A DNA stretch of 8,371 nt, taken from NCBI GenBank assembly GCA_019242435.1, contig JAFAVN010000423.1:1-8371 (forward strand), read 5' to 3'. The notes under the pieces were generated by a model that saw nothing but the letters and a program-made list of their open reading frames with translations, was not told the DNA's origin and ran no database searches. The stretch comes from Verrucomicrobiota bacterium. GTDB lineage: Bacteria; Verrucomicrobiota; Verrucomicrobiia; Chthoniobacterales; JAFAMB01. The translations under genes and the position numbers were made by a program. Positions within the stretch are counted from its first letter, which is position 1; each line of letters opens with the position of its first letter. Below, one piece after another: positions 1-6,145 of the stretch.

Positions 1-137
1 CCAGCGGCTACGATCAACCCTCGCGGCCCTTCTCGGGAGCCGCCTGTTCAGATCGCGTGCAATACCGGATAGCGCCGTCCAAAACACCCTCGCTCGCGTT
101 TCCGCGCTCTAAAGCGGCTCCCCTCCACGCCGTGGGC
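1..137 (+). repeat. Palindromic repeat copy A (partial, cut by window start)
   Basis: This is the right half of a nested palindromic element whose left half lies before the window. In order it holds the conserved loop box CCAGCGGCT (1-9), the inner right arm CGGGAGCCGCC (34-44), a spacer, and the outer right arm starting AAAGCGGCTCCCCTCCA (111-127) with the tip CGCCGTGGGCG (127-137). Positions 1-127 are identical base for base to 340-466 in copy B, then the two diverge abruptly inside the outer arm. If the family model is right, the missing left arm upstream should contain CGCCCACGGCGTGGAGGGG. Short reading frames across this stretch run through palindromic DNA, match no family I know, and are not called as genes. 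Confidence 0.85.
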
Positions 138-141
138 GACT

Positions 142-220
142 CCCAGCGCAATGGAGGGGAACCGCTTTGCAGGCTTTCAGCGTGACCCCGCGCCTTTGGT
201 AACGGCGCGTGCCTGAGCCC
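142..220 (+). repeat. Extra outer-left arm of the palindromic repeat
   Basis: This is a second copy, 85 bp upstream, of the outer left arm and left spacer of copy B: 142-220 resembles 227-306 with scattered substitutions and one 1-base indel. Its first 27 bases (142-168) are complementary to the right arm of copy B at 450-476 at 26 of 27 positions. The downstream arm at 227-253 also matches at 26 of 27. Either left arm could therefore pair with the single right arm, giving two mutually exclusive long hairpins. No inner stem lies between this arm and the next, so it looks like an internal duplication and not a full element. Confidence 0.8.
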
Positions 221-226
221 AGCGGA

Positions 227-476
227 CCCAACGCAATGGAGGGGAGCCGCTTTGGAGGCTTTCGGCGTGAACCCCGCGCCTTTGATAACGGCGCGCACTC
301 GAGCCCGGCGTTGGATAACTGGCGGCTCCCGGAAGCTACCCAGCGGCTACGATCAACCCTCGCGGCCCTTCTCGGGAGCCGCCTGTTCAGATCGCGTGCA
401 ATACCGGATAGCGCCGTCCAAAACACCCTCGCTCGCGTTTCCGCGCTCTAAAGCGGCTCCCCTCCATTGCGCTGGG
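227..476 (+). repeat. Palindromic repeat copy B (complete)
   Basis: This is a complete nested palindrome of about 250 bp. The outer arms are 227-253 and 450-476 (26 of 27 complementary, with the tip reading CCCAACGCAATGG against CCATTGCGCTGGG). The inner arms GGCGGCTCCCG (321-331) and CGGGAGCCGCC (373-383) are perfect and enclose a 41-nt loop with the conserved box CCAGCGGCT at 340-348. It lies in the 541-bp region downstream of the minus-strand ABC transporter, whose stop codon is about 65 bp away. No transposase or obvious target-site duplication is visible. The element could be a non-autonomous mobile or REP-like sequence, a structured RNA, or a 3'-end element; the sequence does not decide between these. 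Confidence 0.88.
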
Positions 477-520
477 TGGGGCGCGAACAATGATCCTCTG
501 CTATTTGCCATCTGCTACTG

Positions 521-536
521 GCACCGCCCTCGGTGC
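521..536 (-). terminator. Small hairpin just after the ABC transporter stop
   Basis: A perfect 6-bp stem (GCACCG / CGGTGC) with a 4-base loop begins 5 bases downstream of the transporter's stop codon. It is GC-rich and well placed for a transcript 3' end, but no run of U follows it, so it is not a classical Rho-independent terminator. The much larger palindrome of copy B follows within 60 bp and may do the same job better. Weak call. Confidence 0.3.
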
Positions 537-541
537 GCACG

Positions 542-2281
542 TCACACCTCAACCTCGTCGGTCGCAAACAGTCCACTCTGGCAAAGCCGCCGGTAAGTAC
601 CGTCCACCAGTAGAAGCTCCTCGTGCCGGCCGCGCTCGACGATCTCCCCTTTGTCCATAACCAGGATCTGATCGGCTTGGCGGACGGTCGAAAGCCGGTG
701 GGCAATGATAAAGCTGGTTCGGCCCAGCAAAAGACGCTGGAACGCCGCTTGAATTTGCCGTTCCGTTTCCGTGTCAACGCTGGCGGTCGCCTCGTCCAGT
801 AGGAGGATAGGCGGATCCTTTAGAAGAGCACGAGCGATGGACAATCGCTGTTTCTCACCAACACTTAGTTTCACACCACGTTCCCCCACCCGGGAATCCA
901 AGCCAGACGGAAGTCTCTCTACGAAATCGAAAGCAAACGCTGCTTTTAACGCCTCCTGCAGGTCGTGCTCGGTTGCGGCAGGATTACCGAAAAGCAGGTT
1001 TTGCCGGACAGTCCCGTTGAATAGAAAAGTCTCCTGCGATACGAACCCGACGCATTGGCGCAGCGCGTTCCGCGGCAAAGTCCGAATTGACTGCTGGTCC
1101 ACTAAAATATCGCCTCCCTCCGGCGCCAGCTCGTAAAAGCGGAGCAGCAGACTGACAACCGTTGATTTCCCTGCGCCGGTCGCCCCTACCAGCGCGATCA
1201 TTTGACCAGGCGAGGCGGTAAACGAGATGTTTTTCAGAACGGGCATCCCTACCTCATAAGCAAAGCTTACGTTTCTATATTCAACGAAGCCAAGCGGGCT
1301 AAAATCGAACGCCGGCCCGGACCCTTCTTCGACCGGTTGATCCAAGATCTCAAACACGCGGTCGGCTGCAGCCCGGCCGCTTTGCAGCATTTGGTTAAGG
1401 CTGTGGAGCTTACTGATTGGCTCGTAAAGAAAGCGCACCAGGATAAGGCAGGCCACCAGCTGGCCGAGTTCCATTTTTCCTTGCAAAACAGCGCTTCCGC
1501 CAAAGGCGGTTACAATAACTAATCCGCAGCCGGCTAGAAATTCCATGCTGGGGTCGTAAAGCGCCCATGCTCTCATGACAACGAGGGTAGCCTCTTTCAG
1601 CTTCGCGCTTGCCCGATTGAACCTGGTGTGCTCGGGTTCTTCTCGCGCGTAAGCCTTGATCTGGCGGACTCCGGCCAGGTTGTCGTGCAGCAAGGCGTTC
1701 ATTGCCGAAGCTGCTTTACGTTGGCCGGCATACCTGGGTTTAGCAGTCAAAGTGTACCAGAGCGCTCCCCCGGCGAGCAACGGGCCGGGAACGAGTGCCA
1801 GGCAGCCTAGCCACGGCTGGGTGGCGACCAGCAAGGCTGTCACGATCAGAATCTGTAAAATAGCAACGCTGCCCTGCTCTATCCCATCGATGAGAACGCG
1901 CTCAACCGCATTCACGTCTTCCAGCACGCGTGTCATGATATCTCCGGTGGCTTGTTGATCGAACCAGGACAAAGGCAGGCGCTGAATGTGATTATACAGG
2001 TCGCTCCTGAGATCGAAGATGACACGTTGCTCGAAAGTGTTGTTCAGCAGGATTCGGAGACCGTTCGCCAGATTCTGCAAGGCGAATGCTCCCAACGCCA
2101 GTAGCGCCAGGGGTTTAAGTAATTCAGGTCGATGACCTCGTACTGCGTCATCAATAATCCTCTGGGTAACACTGGGAAACACTACGACCGTGATCGTAGC
2201 CAGGACGGCAAATCCGATGGTACCTGAAGCCAACCACGGATAACGGCGCAAATAATGAAAAACACGAAAGATCGTCGGCAT
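542..2281 (-). CDS. ABC exporter half-transporter, fused membrane and ATPase domains (MsbA/MdlB-like)
   Basis: This is a 579-residue type IV ABC exporter subunit, expected to work as a dimer in the inner membrane and export a lipid, drug or peptide; the substrate cannot be read from the sequence. The membrane domain covers about residues 1-310, with hydrophobic segments near 18-36, 57-75, 138-175 and 245-285. The typical loop 'LPLSWFDQQATGDIMTR' is at 103-119. The nucleotide-binding domain follows: Walker A GATGAGKST (366-374), Q-loop Gln416, signature LSVGE (472-476), Walker B ILLLDE (492-497), D-loop SVD (501-503) and H-loop His528. The signature has Val where most exporters have Gly (LSGGQ/E); all other catalytic positions are intact. 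Length is normal for a half-transporter. The ATG at 2281 gives the usual short N-terminus before the first membrane helix; no clear Shine-Dalgarno sequence precedes it. The gene stands alone, with repeat elements on both sides, and no partner gene hints at a substrate. Confidence 0.95.
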   Translation of the reverse strand: MPTIFRVFHYLRRYPWLASGTIGFAVLATITVVVFPSVTQRIIDDAVRGHRPELLKPLALLALGAFALQNLANGLRILLNNTFEQRVIFDLRSDLYNHIQRLPLSWFDQQATGDIMTRVLEDVNAVERVLIDGIEQGSVAILQILIVTALLVATQPWLGCLALVPGPLLAGGALWYTLTAKPRYAGQRKAASAMNALLHDNLAGVRQIKAYAREEPEHTRFNRASAKLKEATLVVMRAWALYDPSMEFLAGCGLVIVTAFGGSAVLQGKMELGQLVACLILVRFLYEPISKLHSLNQMLQSGRAAADRVFEILDQPVEEGSGPAFDFSPLGFVEYRNVSFAYEVGMPVLKNISFTASPGQMIALVGATGAGKSTVVSLLLRFYELAPEGGDILVDQQSIRTLPRNALRQCVGFVSQETFLFNGTVRQNLLFGNPAATEHDLQEALKAAFAFDFVERLPSGLDSRVGERGVKLSVGEKQRLSIARALLKDPPILLLDEATASVDTETERQIQAAFQRLLLGRTSFIIAHRLSTVRQADQILVMDKGEIVERGRHEELLLVDGTYRRLCQSGLFATDEVEV

Positions 2282-2373
2282 TCGAACTATTTCTTACTAG
2301 CTGCAGGGGAAATTCCCGCAACCAGGAAACCGTGCTCGCCCGAAGTTTGCCCAGGGTCCTAGAAAGGGACCAA
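2282..2373. other. Upstream region of the ABC transporter gene
   Basis: This 92-bp stretch separates the transporter start codon from repeat copy C and must hold the transporter's promoter unless the promoter lies inside the repeat. I see no convincing -35/-10 pair. It contains one copy of the 9-mer GTGCTCGCC (2332-2340), which also appears at 3232-3240 and 5801-5809, always between genes. A weak 5-bp stem (GGTCC / GGACC) lies near 2354-2371. Confidence 0.4.
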
Positions 2374-2621
2374 CCGAGCGCTCGGGGGGGAGCCGCTTTG
2401 GTTGCTCCCAACGGCGACCTCGCGCATTTACCGACTTTGCGACTGGAGAACAGCGGAGAATAACAGGCGGCTCCCGCGAGCTGCCCAGCGGCTACAATCA
2501 ACCCAGGGGCCATTCTCGGGAGCCGCCTATCCATGTCGCAATCAATATGACAAACCGCTGCTCAAAAAAGACACTGGATCGTCCTCGCACGTTCCAAAGC
2601 GGCTGCGCTCCACGTGCTGGG
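2374..2621 (+). repeat. Palindromic repeat copy C (complete, partly decayed)
   Basis: This is a nested palindrome of 248 bp. The outer arms at 2374-2401 and 2594-2621 are complementary at 21 of 28 positions, with the core AGCCGCTTTGG / CCAAAGCGGCT intact. The inner arms GGCGGCTCCCG (2466-2476) and CGGGAGCCGCC (2517-2527) are perfect and enclose a 40-nt loop with CCAGCGGCT at 2485-2493, exactly 9 nt after the inner arm. The outer arms pair less well than in copies B and D, suggesting an older or less constrained copy. It follows the 3' end of the pseudouridine synthase gene by about 60 bp and precedes the ABC transporter start by about 90 bp, so it lies between two minus-strand genes. The remaining gap bases (2622-2681) show nothing recognisable. 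Confidence 0.87.
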
Positions 2622-2681
2622 CGGGACCGGCCGCTGCTAAACGGCTAAAAGTCTGTTACCGGTAAGCTTGAGGCGACCTCG

Positions 2682-3218
2682 CTAGGCGATTGCCACCCAC
2701 TCTCCAGGCTTCAGCCCTTCAAGGAGCACTTCCCCAATCCGAACCCGGATCAAGCGTAAAGTCGGGTGCCCGACGGCAGCGGTCATGCGCCGGACCTGGC
2801 GATTTTTGCCTTCCATTAAGGCTATGCTCAACCAGCAATCCGGTACCGTCTTTCGAAACCGAACAGGCGGATCTCGGGGCCAGACCGGCGGTGCCGGCTC
2901 GAGTCGCCGGGTCCGACAGGGCAAGGTCCGCCTCCCTTGTATGAGAACTCCAGCCGCCAACCGGCGGAGCTCTTGCTCGTCAGGTAAGCCTTCCACTTGC
3001 ACCCAATATTCTCGCTCGTGCCCATGCTGAGGATCGAGTATCCGGGCGTTCCATTGAGGTTCATTGCTCAGCAGGAGCAGCCCTTCTGAATCCGCATCTA
3101 ACCGGCCGATCGGATAGACGCCTGCTGGAAGCCCAAATTCAGCCAACGTCCGGTACTTTGAGCCATCCGAGGTGAACTGGGAGATCACGCCGAAAGGCTT
3201 GTGAAAGGCGATTAACAT
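2682..3218 (-). CDS. rluE: RluE-like 23S rRNA pseudouridine synthase
   Basis: This is a 178-residue pseudouridine synthase of the RsuA/RluB/E/F group that isomerises a uridine in rRNA. The closest match from memory is Escherichia coli RluE, which modifies U2457 of 23S rRNA. The sequence opens directly with the catalytic-domain start 'IAFHKPFGVISQF' and has no N-terminal S4 domain, as in RluE and unlike RsuA, RluB and RluF. The catalytic motif GRLDADSEGLLLL is at 38-50 with Asp41 as the predicted nucleophile. The RluE-typical 'VWPRDPPVRFRKTVP' (112-126) and the C-terminal EGKNRQVRRMTAAVGHPTLR motif (136-155) are present. The frame stays open upstream to 3380, but that extension overlaps hrpB and has no family character, so the ATG at 3218 is chosen. 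No strong ribosome binding site is seen; a 27-bp palindrome starts 10 bases upstream. The exact target uridine is inferred from family membership. Confidence 0.88.
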   Translation of the reverse strand: MLIAFHKPFGVISQFTSDGSKYRTLAEFGLPAGVYPIGRLDADSEGLLLLSNEPQWNARILDPQHGHEREYWVQVEGLPDEQELRRLAAGVLIQGRRTLPCRTRRLEPAPPVWPRDPPVRFRKTVPDCWLSIALMEGKNRQVRRMTAAVGHPTLRLIRVRIGEVLLEGLKPGEWVAIA

Positions 3219-3228
3219 GGAAATGTAC

Positions 3229-3255
3229 GGCGTGCTCGCCGCCGGCGAGCACGCC
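3229..3255. promoter_or_regulatory. Perfect 27-bp palindrome between divergent rluE and hrpB
   Basis: Two exactly complementary 12-base arms (GGCGTGCTCGCC at 3229-3240 and GGCGAGCACGCC at 3244-3255) flank a 3-base centre. It fills half of the 56-bp gap between the divergent start codons: 10 bases from the rluE ATG, and touching the AGGAG ahead of hrpB. It could be an operator for both genes, or an RNA hairpin in both leaders that limits translation. Its half-site GTGCTCGCC recurs singly at 2332-2340 and 5801-5809. The palindrome is seen directly; its role is inferred. Confidence 0.55.
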
Positions 3256-3260
3256 AGGAG
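3256..3260 (+). promoter_or_regulatory. Probable ribosome binding site of hrpB (AGGAG)
   Basis: AGGAG lies 14 bases before the GTG start codon of hrpB, longer than the usual 5-10 base spacing. No in-frame ATG lies closer, and the TTG at 3268 is out of frame and meets a stop at once. The site directly abuts the 27-bp palindrome, so a hairpin there could influence access to it. Confidence 0.45.
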
Positions 3261-3274
3261 ATTACCATTGCATC

Positions 3275-5794
3275 GTGGATAGCCGTTTACCCATCTTCGA
3301 GCTGGAGCAAAAAATTGTCGACGCTCTGGCCAAAAATCCCCGCCTGATTCTGCAAGCGCCCACTGGATCTGGTAAATCAACCCAGGTGCCGCAGATCCTG
3401 CTCGACTATGGGCTTGCTGGAGAAGGCCAGATCGTGGTTCTGCAGCCTCGCCGATTACCTACTCGCCTACTGGCTGCCCGTATTGCAGAGGAGCGCGGCT
3501 CAGTTTTAGGCCGAGAGGTCGGCTATCAGATTCGTTTGGACAATGTCACTTCTCGGGACACTCGGATCCGGTTCGTTACCGAAGGCATCTTACTTCGCCA
3601 GATGGTGAGTGATCCGGAATTATCCGGTGTCTCGACAATCATCTTTGACGAATTTCACGAACGGCACCTTTACAGCGATATCGCCCTGGCGAGAGGCCTC
3701 GACATCCAAGAGCAACACCGTCCAAATCTGCAGCTGATTGTGATGTCGGCGACTCTGGACACCGAGCAGCTGCGAACCTACTTGAGCCCGTGTACGGTTC
3801 TCACCTCCGCCGGCCGCATGTTTCCGGTCCAGATCGACTACCTGAAAAGGCAAGTGGTTGACGAGCCGCCTTGGGAGTTGGCAGCAGATGCCTTGGCTCA
3901 GGCCGAGGACGATGAGGGCGACGTATTGATTTTCATGCCGGGCGCCTACGAGATCGCTCGGACCATTGAAGAAATTAAACGTTCTCGATTCGACGGTTTG
4001 GTTCTGCCTTTACACGGCGATCTATCGGCACGGGCTCAGGACGCAGCCGTGGCTTCGTACGACAAGCGAAAGGTGGTGGTTTCCACTAATGTCGCTGAAA
4101 CCTCTTTGACCATCGACGGCATAACGCTGGTTATCGATAGCGGCTTAGCCAAAATCGCCAGATATGATCCCCACCGAGGCATCAATACCCTCATAACCGA
4201 GAAGATCAGTCGGGCATCCGGGGACCAGCGCGCAGGTCGCGCCGGCCGGACCGCTGCCGGACGCTGCATCCGGCTTTGGTCCGAGCGTGACCAGTTGAAT
4301 CGCCGACCGCAAGATTTGCCGGAAGTGAAACGCTTGGATCTCGCTGAAGTGATCTTGAACCTGAAGGCGTCGGGCGTTACAGACATCGCCCGCTTCAGAT
4401 GGCTGGAGAAACCGGACTCCAGGTCCTTGAGCCGCGCGATTGAGTTGTTGACCGACCTCGGCGCTCTGGACCACACGGAAAAGATCACCTCCTTAGGCAA
4501 CCGGATGCTCTCGTTTCCGGTACACCCGCGTTACTCCCGGATGCTTTTGATGGCTCACGAGCTGCGTTGTGTTTCCACGATAGCGCTAATCGCCGCGCTC
4601 ACCCAGGAGCGGGTTCTCTTGCGCAAAGCCGACAACAAGCAGATGGAGCACGAGCGGGAGATTTTGTTGGGGGGAGAAGCTGAATCCGACTTCTTTGTGC
4701 TGATCCGGGCGTGGATCTATGCCAATCAGCAAGGCGCTGAACAAGCTCGCCGCTTAGGCATCCGTTACGGAGTGGCTCAGCAGGTCGGCCATTTGTTCGC
4801 TCAATTTCTCGAAATCGCCAAAGCGGAAAACCTAGATACCGTCCGACCTCCGGATGATTTCAACGCCGAATCCCTGGGAAAATGTCTGCTGGTTGGATTC
4901 TCCGATCATCTCGCCCGCCGCTTGGACGCAGGGACCTTAAGATGCGATCTGGTTCATAATCGCCGGGGCGTTTTGGCGCGGGAAAGTGTTGTTCAAAAAA
5001 GTCCGTTGTTCGTTGCGGCTGAGATCCGGGAGGTCGAATCCCGGAATGAAGAGCTTCTGATATTGTTGTCTTTAGCCACTGCCGCCCGGGAAGAATGGTT
5101 GCGGGAGCTTTATCCAGAGGACTTTCGAGAGCGCCACGGGGAATATTACGATCCTGCTTTGCGCAGAGTGATTGGGAGAACCGACTTGGTTTTCCGCGAT
5201 CTTCTCCTTCATAGCCGGCGTACCGACCCCCGCGGTGACGATACCACCGCATCGGTTCTCGCAGCTGAAGTAATCAGCGGCCGTTGCCCCCTCGATCATT
5301 GGGACCACGAAGTCGAACAATGGATTACCCGACTGAATTGTCTCCACGATTGGTGCCCGGAATTGAAGTTGCCGGAAATTGACGAGCAGGCCAGACACTA
5401 CTTGATCAGCCAAATTTGTGAGGGTGCGACCACGTATCGCGAGATCAAGGAGCGATCTGTCTGGTCAATTTTAAAAGGCTGGTTACCACCTTTGCAGTTG
5501 CCGTTCATTGATCGATTGGCTCCAGCTCGATACACGCTACCCGGCGGCAAGCGCCTGAAACTCCAGTACACCCGGGGTCAATCTCCAGTTCTATCCGCCC
5601 GGATTCAAGATCTTTACGGCGTGGAACAAGGCCTAAAAGTCTGCTCCGGGCGTGTCCCTGTCCTCATCCACGTCCTGGCCCCTAATAATCGCCCCATCCA
5701 GATCACCCAGGAGCTAACGACCTTCTGGCGCGAGGCTTATCCAAAGCTAAAGCTCGAGCTCCAGCGCAAGTACCCCAGACACGAATGGCGTTAG
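3275..5794 (+). CDS. hrpB: ATP-dependent DExH-box RNA helicase HrpB
   Basis: This is an 839-residue superfamily 2 DExH helicase of the bacterial HrpB family, cytoplasmic and predicted to use ATP to remodel RNA or ribonucleoprotein. The physiological substrate of HrpB proteins is not well established. Motifs occur in order: I APTGSGKST (28-36), Ia LQPRRL (56-61), II DEFH (125-128), III SAT (158-160), V STNVAETSLTIDG (270-282) and VI QRAGRAGR (318-325). Winged-helix and ratchet regions follow. The C-terminal part has HrpB-specific signatures: 'LAPARYTLPGGKRLKLQYT', 'PVLSARIQDLYG', 'GRVPVLIHVLAPNNRPIQIT' and a final 'TTFWREAYPKLKLELQRKYP' region. These separate it from HrpA, which is much longer. 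Length is normal and all catalytic residues are intact. The GTG at 3275 places the N-terminus about 27 residues before motif I, as usual for the family. It is divergent from rluE and convergent with the TPR gene. Confidence 0.95.
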   Translation: MDSRLPIFELEQKIVDALAKNPRLILQAPTGSGKSTQVPQILLDYGLAGEGQIVVLQPRRLPTRLLAARIAEERGSVLGREVGYQIRLDNVTSRDTRIRFVTEGILLRQMVSDPELSGVSTIIFDEFHERHLYSDIALARGLDIQEQHRPNLQLIVMSATLDTEQLRTYLSPCTVLTSAGRMFPVQIDYLKRQVVDEPPWELAADALAQAEDDEGDVLIFMPGAYEIARTIEEIKRSRFDGLVLPLHGDLSARAQDAAVASYDKRKVVVSTNVAETSLTIDGITLVIDSGLAKIARYDPHRGINTLITEKISRASGDQRAGRAGRTAAGRCIRLWSERDQLNRRPQDLPEVKRLDLAEVILNLKASGVTDIARFRWLEKPDSRSLSRAIELLTDLGALDHTEKITSLGNRMLSFPVHPRYSRMLLMAHELRCVSTIALIAALTQERVLLRKADNKQMEHEREILLGGEAESDFFVLIRAWIYANQQGAEQARRLGIRYGVAQQVGHLFAQFLEIAKAENLDTVRPPDDFNAESLGKCLLVGFSDHLARRLDAGTLRCDLVHNRRGVLARESVVQKSPLFVAAEIREVESRNEELLILLSLATAAREEWLRELYPEDFRERHGEYYDPALRRVIGRTDLVFRDLLLHSRRTDPRGDDTTASVLAAEVISGRCPLDHWDHEVEQWITRLNCLHDWCPELKLPEIDEQARHYLISQICEGATTYREIKERSVWSILKGWLPPLQLPFIDRLAPARYTLPGGKRLKLQYTRGQSPVLSARIQDLYGVEQGLKVCSGRVPVLIHVLAPNNRPIQITQELTTFWREAYPKLKLELQRKYPRHEWR

Positions 5795-5843
5795 CCGGCG
5801 GTGCTCGCCTGGAACCCGCCTAGAATAGCAGTTAGCAGAGAAA

Positions 5844-6111
5844 GCGAGGCCTGCCCAAGGTATGGAGAGGACCCGCTTTGCAGCGCACAAACGCAACCCC
5901 GCATGTTTAGTGACTGCGCTGTTTGGGAGGACAAGGAGTGATAACAGGCGGCTCCCGGGAGGTACCCAGCGGCTTGAATTGGCCCAGGAGCCATTCTCGG
6001 GAGCCGCCTGTTGACATAGCTTTTCAATTCGACCTCATGCCGGACAAAACCCGCATGGGCGCGTTTGTACGCTGCAAAACGGCTCCCCTCCATACCTTGG
6101 GCAGGCCTCGC
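5844..6111 (+). repeat. Palindromic repeat copy D (complete, best preserved)
   Basis: This is the clearest copy. The outer arms at 5844-5885 and 6070-6111 are complementary at 39 of 42 positions, the first 24 bases from each end without a mismatch. Weaker pairing continues outward through AGAGAAAG / CTTCCTCT, and AGAATAG / CTATTCT. The inner arms AACAGGCGGCTCCCGGGA (5943-5960) and TCTCGGGAGCCGCCTGTT (5995-6012) match at 17 of 18. The conserved box CCAGCGGCT is at 5966-5974, exactly 9 nt after the invariant 11-nt arm. The spacers also show residual complementarity (ACAAACGC / GCGTTTGT and CCCGCATG / CATGCGGG as arms), so almost the whole 268 bp can fold back on itself. It fills the 351-bp gap between the convergent 3' ends of hrpB and the TPR gene and could act as a bidirectional 3'-end structure. 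The 49 bases at 5795-5843 hold one GTGCTCGCC 9-mer and nothing else recognisable. Confidence 0.92.
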
Positions 6112-6145
6112 TTCCTCTCCTATTCTGCGCGACCTCCAAGCACAG

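Noticed and set aside
14..451. Several open frames of 80-114 codons on both strands within the first 600 bases
   Set aside because: They run through palindromic repeat DNA, overlap one another on both strands, match no protein family I know, and similar frames reappear wherever the repeat occurs (for example 2402-2665 and 5923-6282). They are by-products of GC-rich repeat sequence.
1..476. CRISPR array
   Set aside because: The repeats are long palindromic modules with 85- and 339-base offsets, not short direct repeats with uniform unique spacers, and no cas gene is present.
1202..1522. 106-codon frame on the plus strand opposite the ABC transporter
   Set aside because: It lies wholly inside the well-supported minus-strand gene, including its ATPase and membrane domains, and has no recognisable protein features.
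2374..2621. Retron-like or other reverse-transcribed hairpin RNA
   Set aside because: No reverse transcriptase or other partner gene lies in the window, and the same element recurs beside unrelated genes.
3219..3380. Longer N-terminus for the RluE-like protein starting at 3380
   Set aside because: The extra 54 residues overlap the 5' end of hrpB on the other strand, cross the 27-bp palindrome and have no pseudouridine synthase character, while the ATG at 3218 begins right at the conserved domain.
5844..6111. Insertion sequence or transposase gene inside copy D, whose ends look like terminal inverted repeats
   Set aside because: The interior is itself palindromic and has no coding potential; no target-site duplication could be defined. 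A non-autonomous mobile element remains possible but is not shown.
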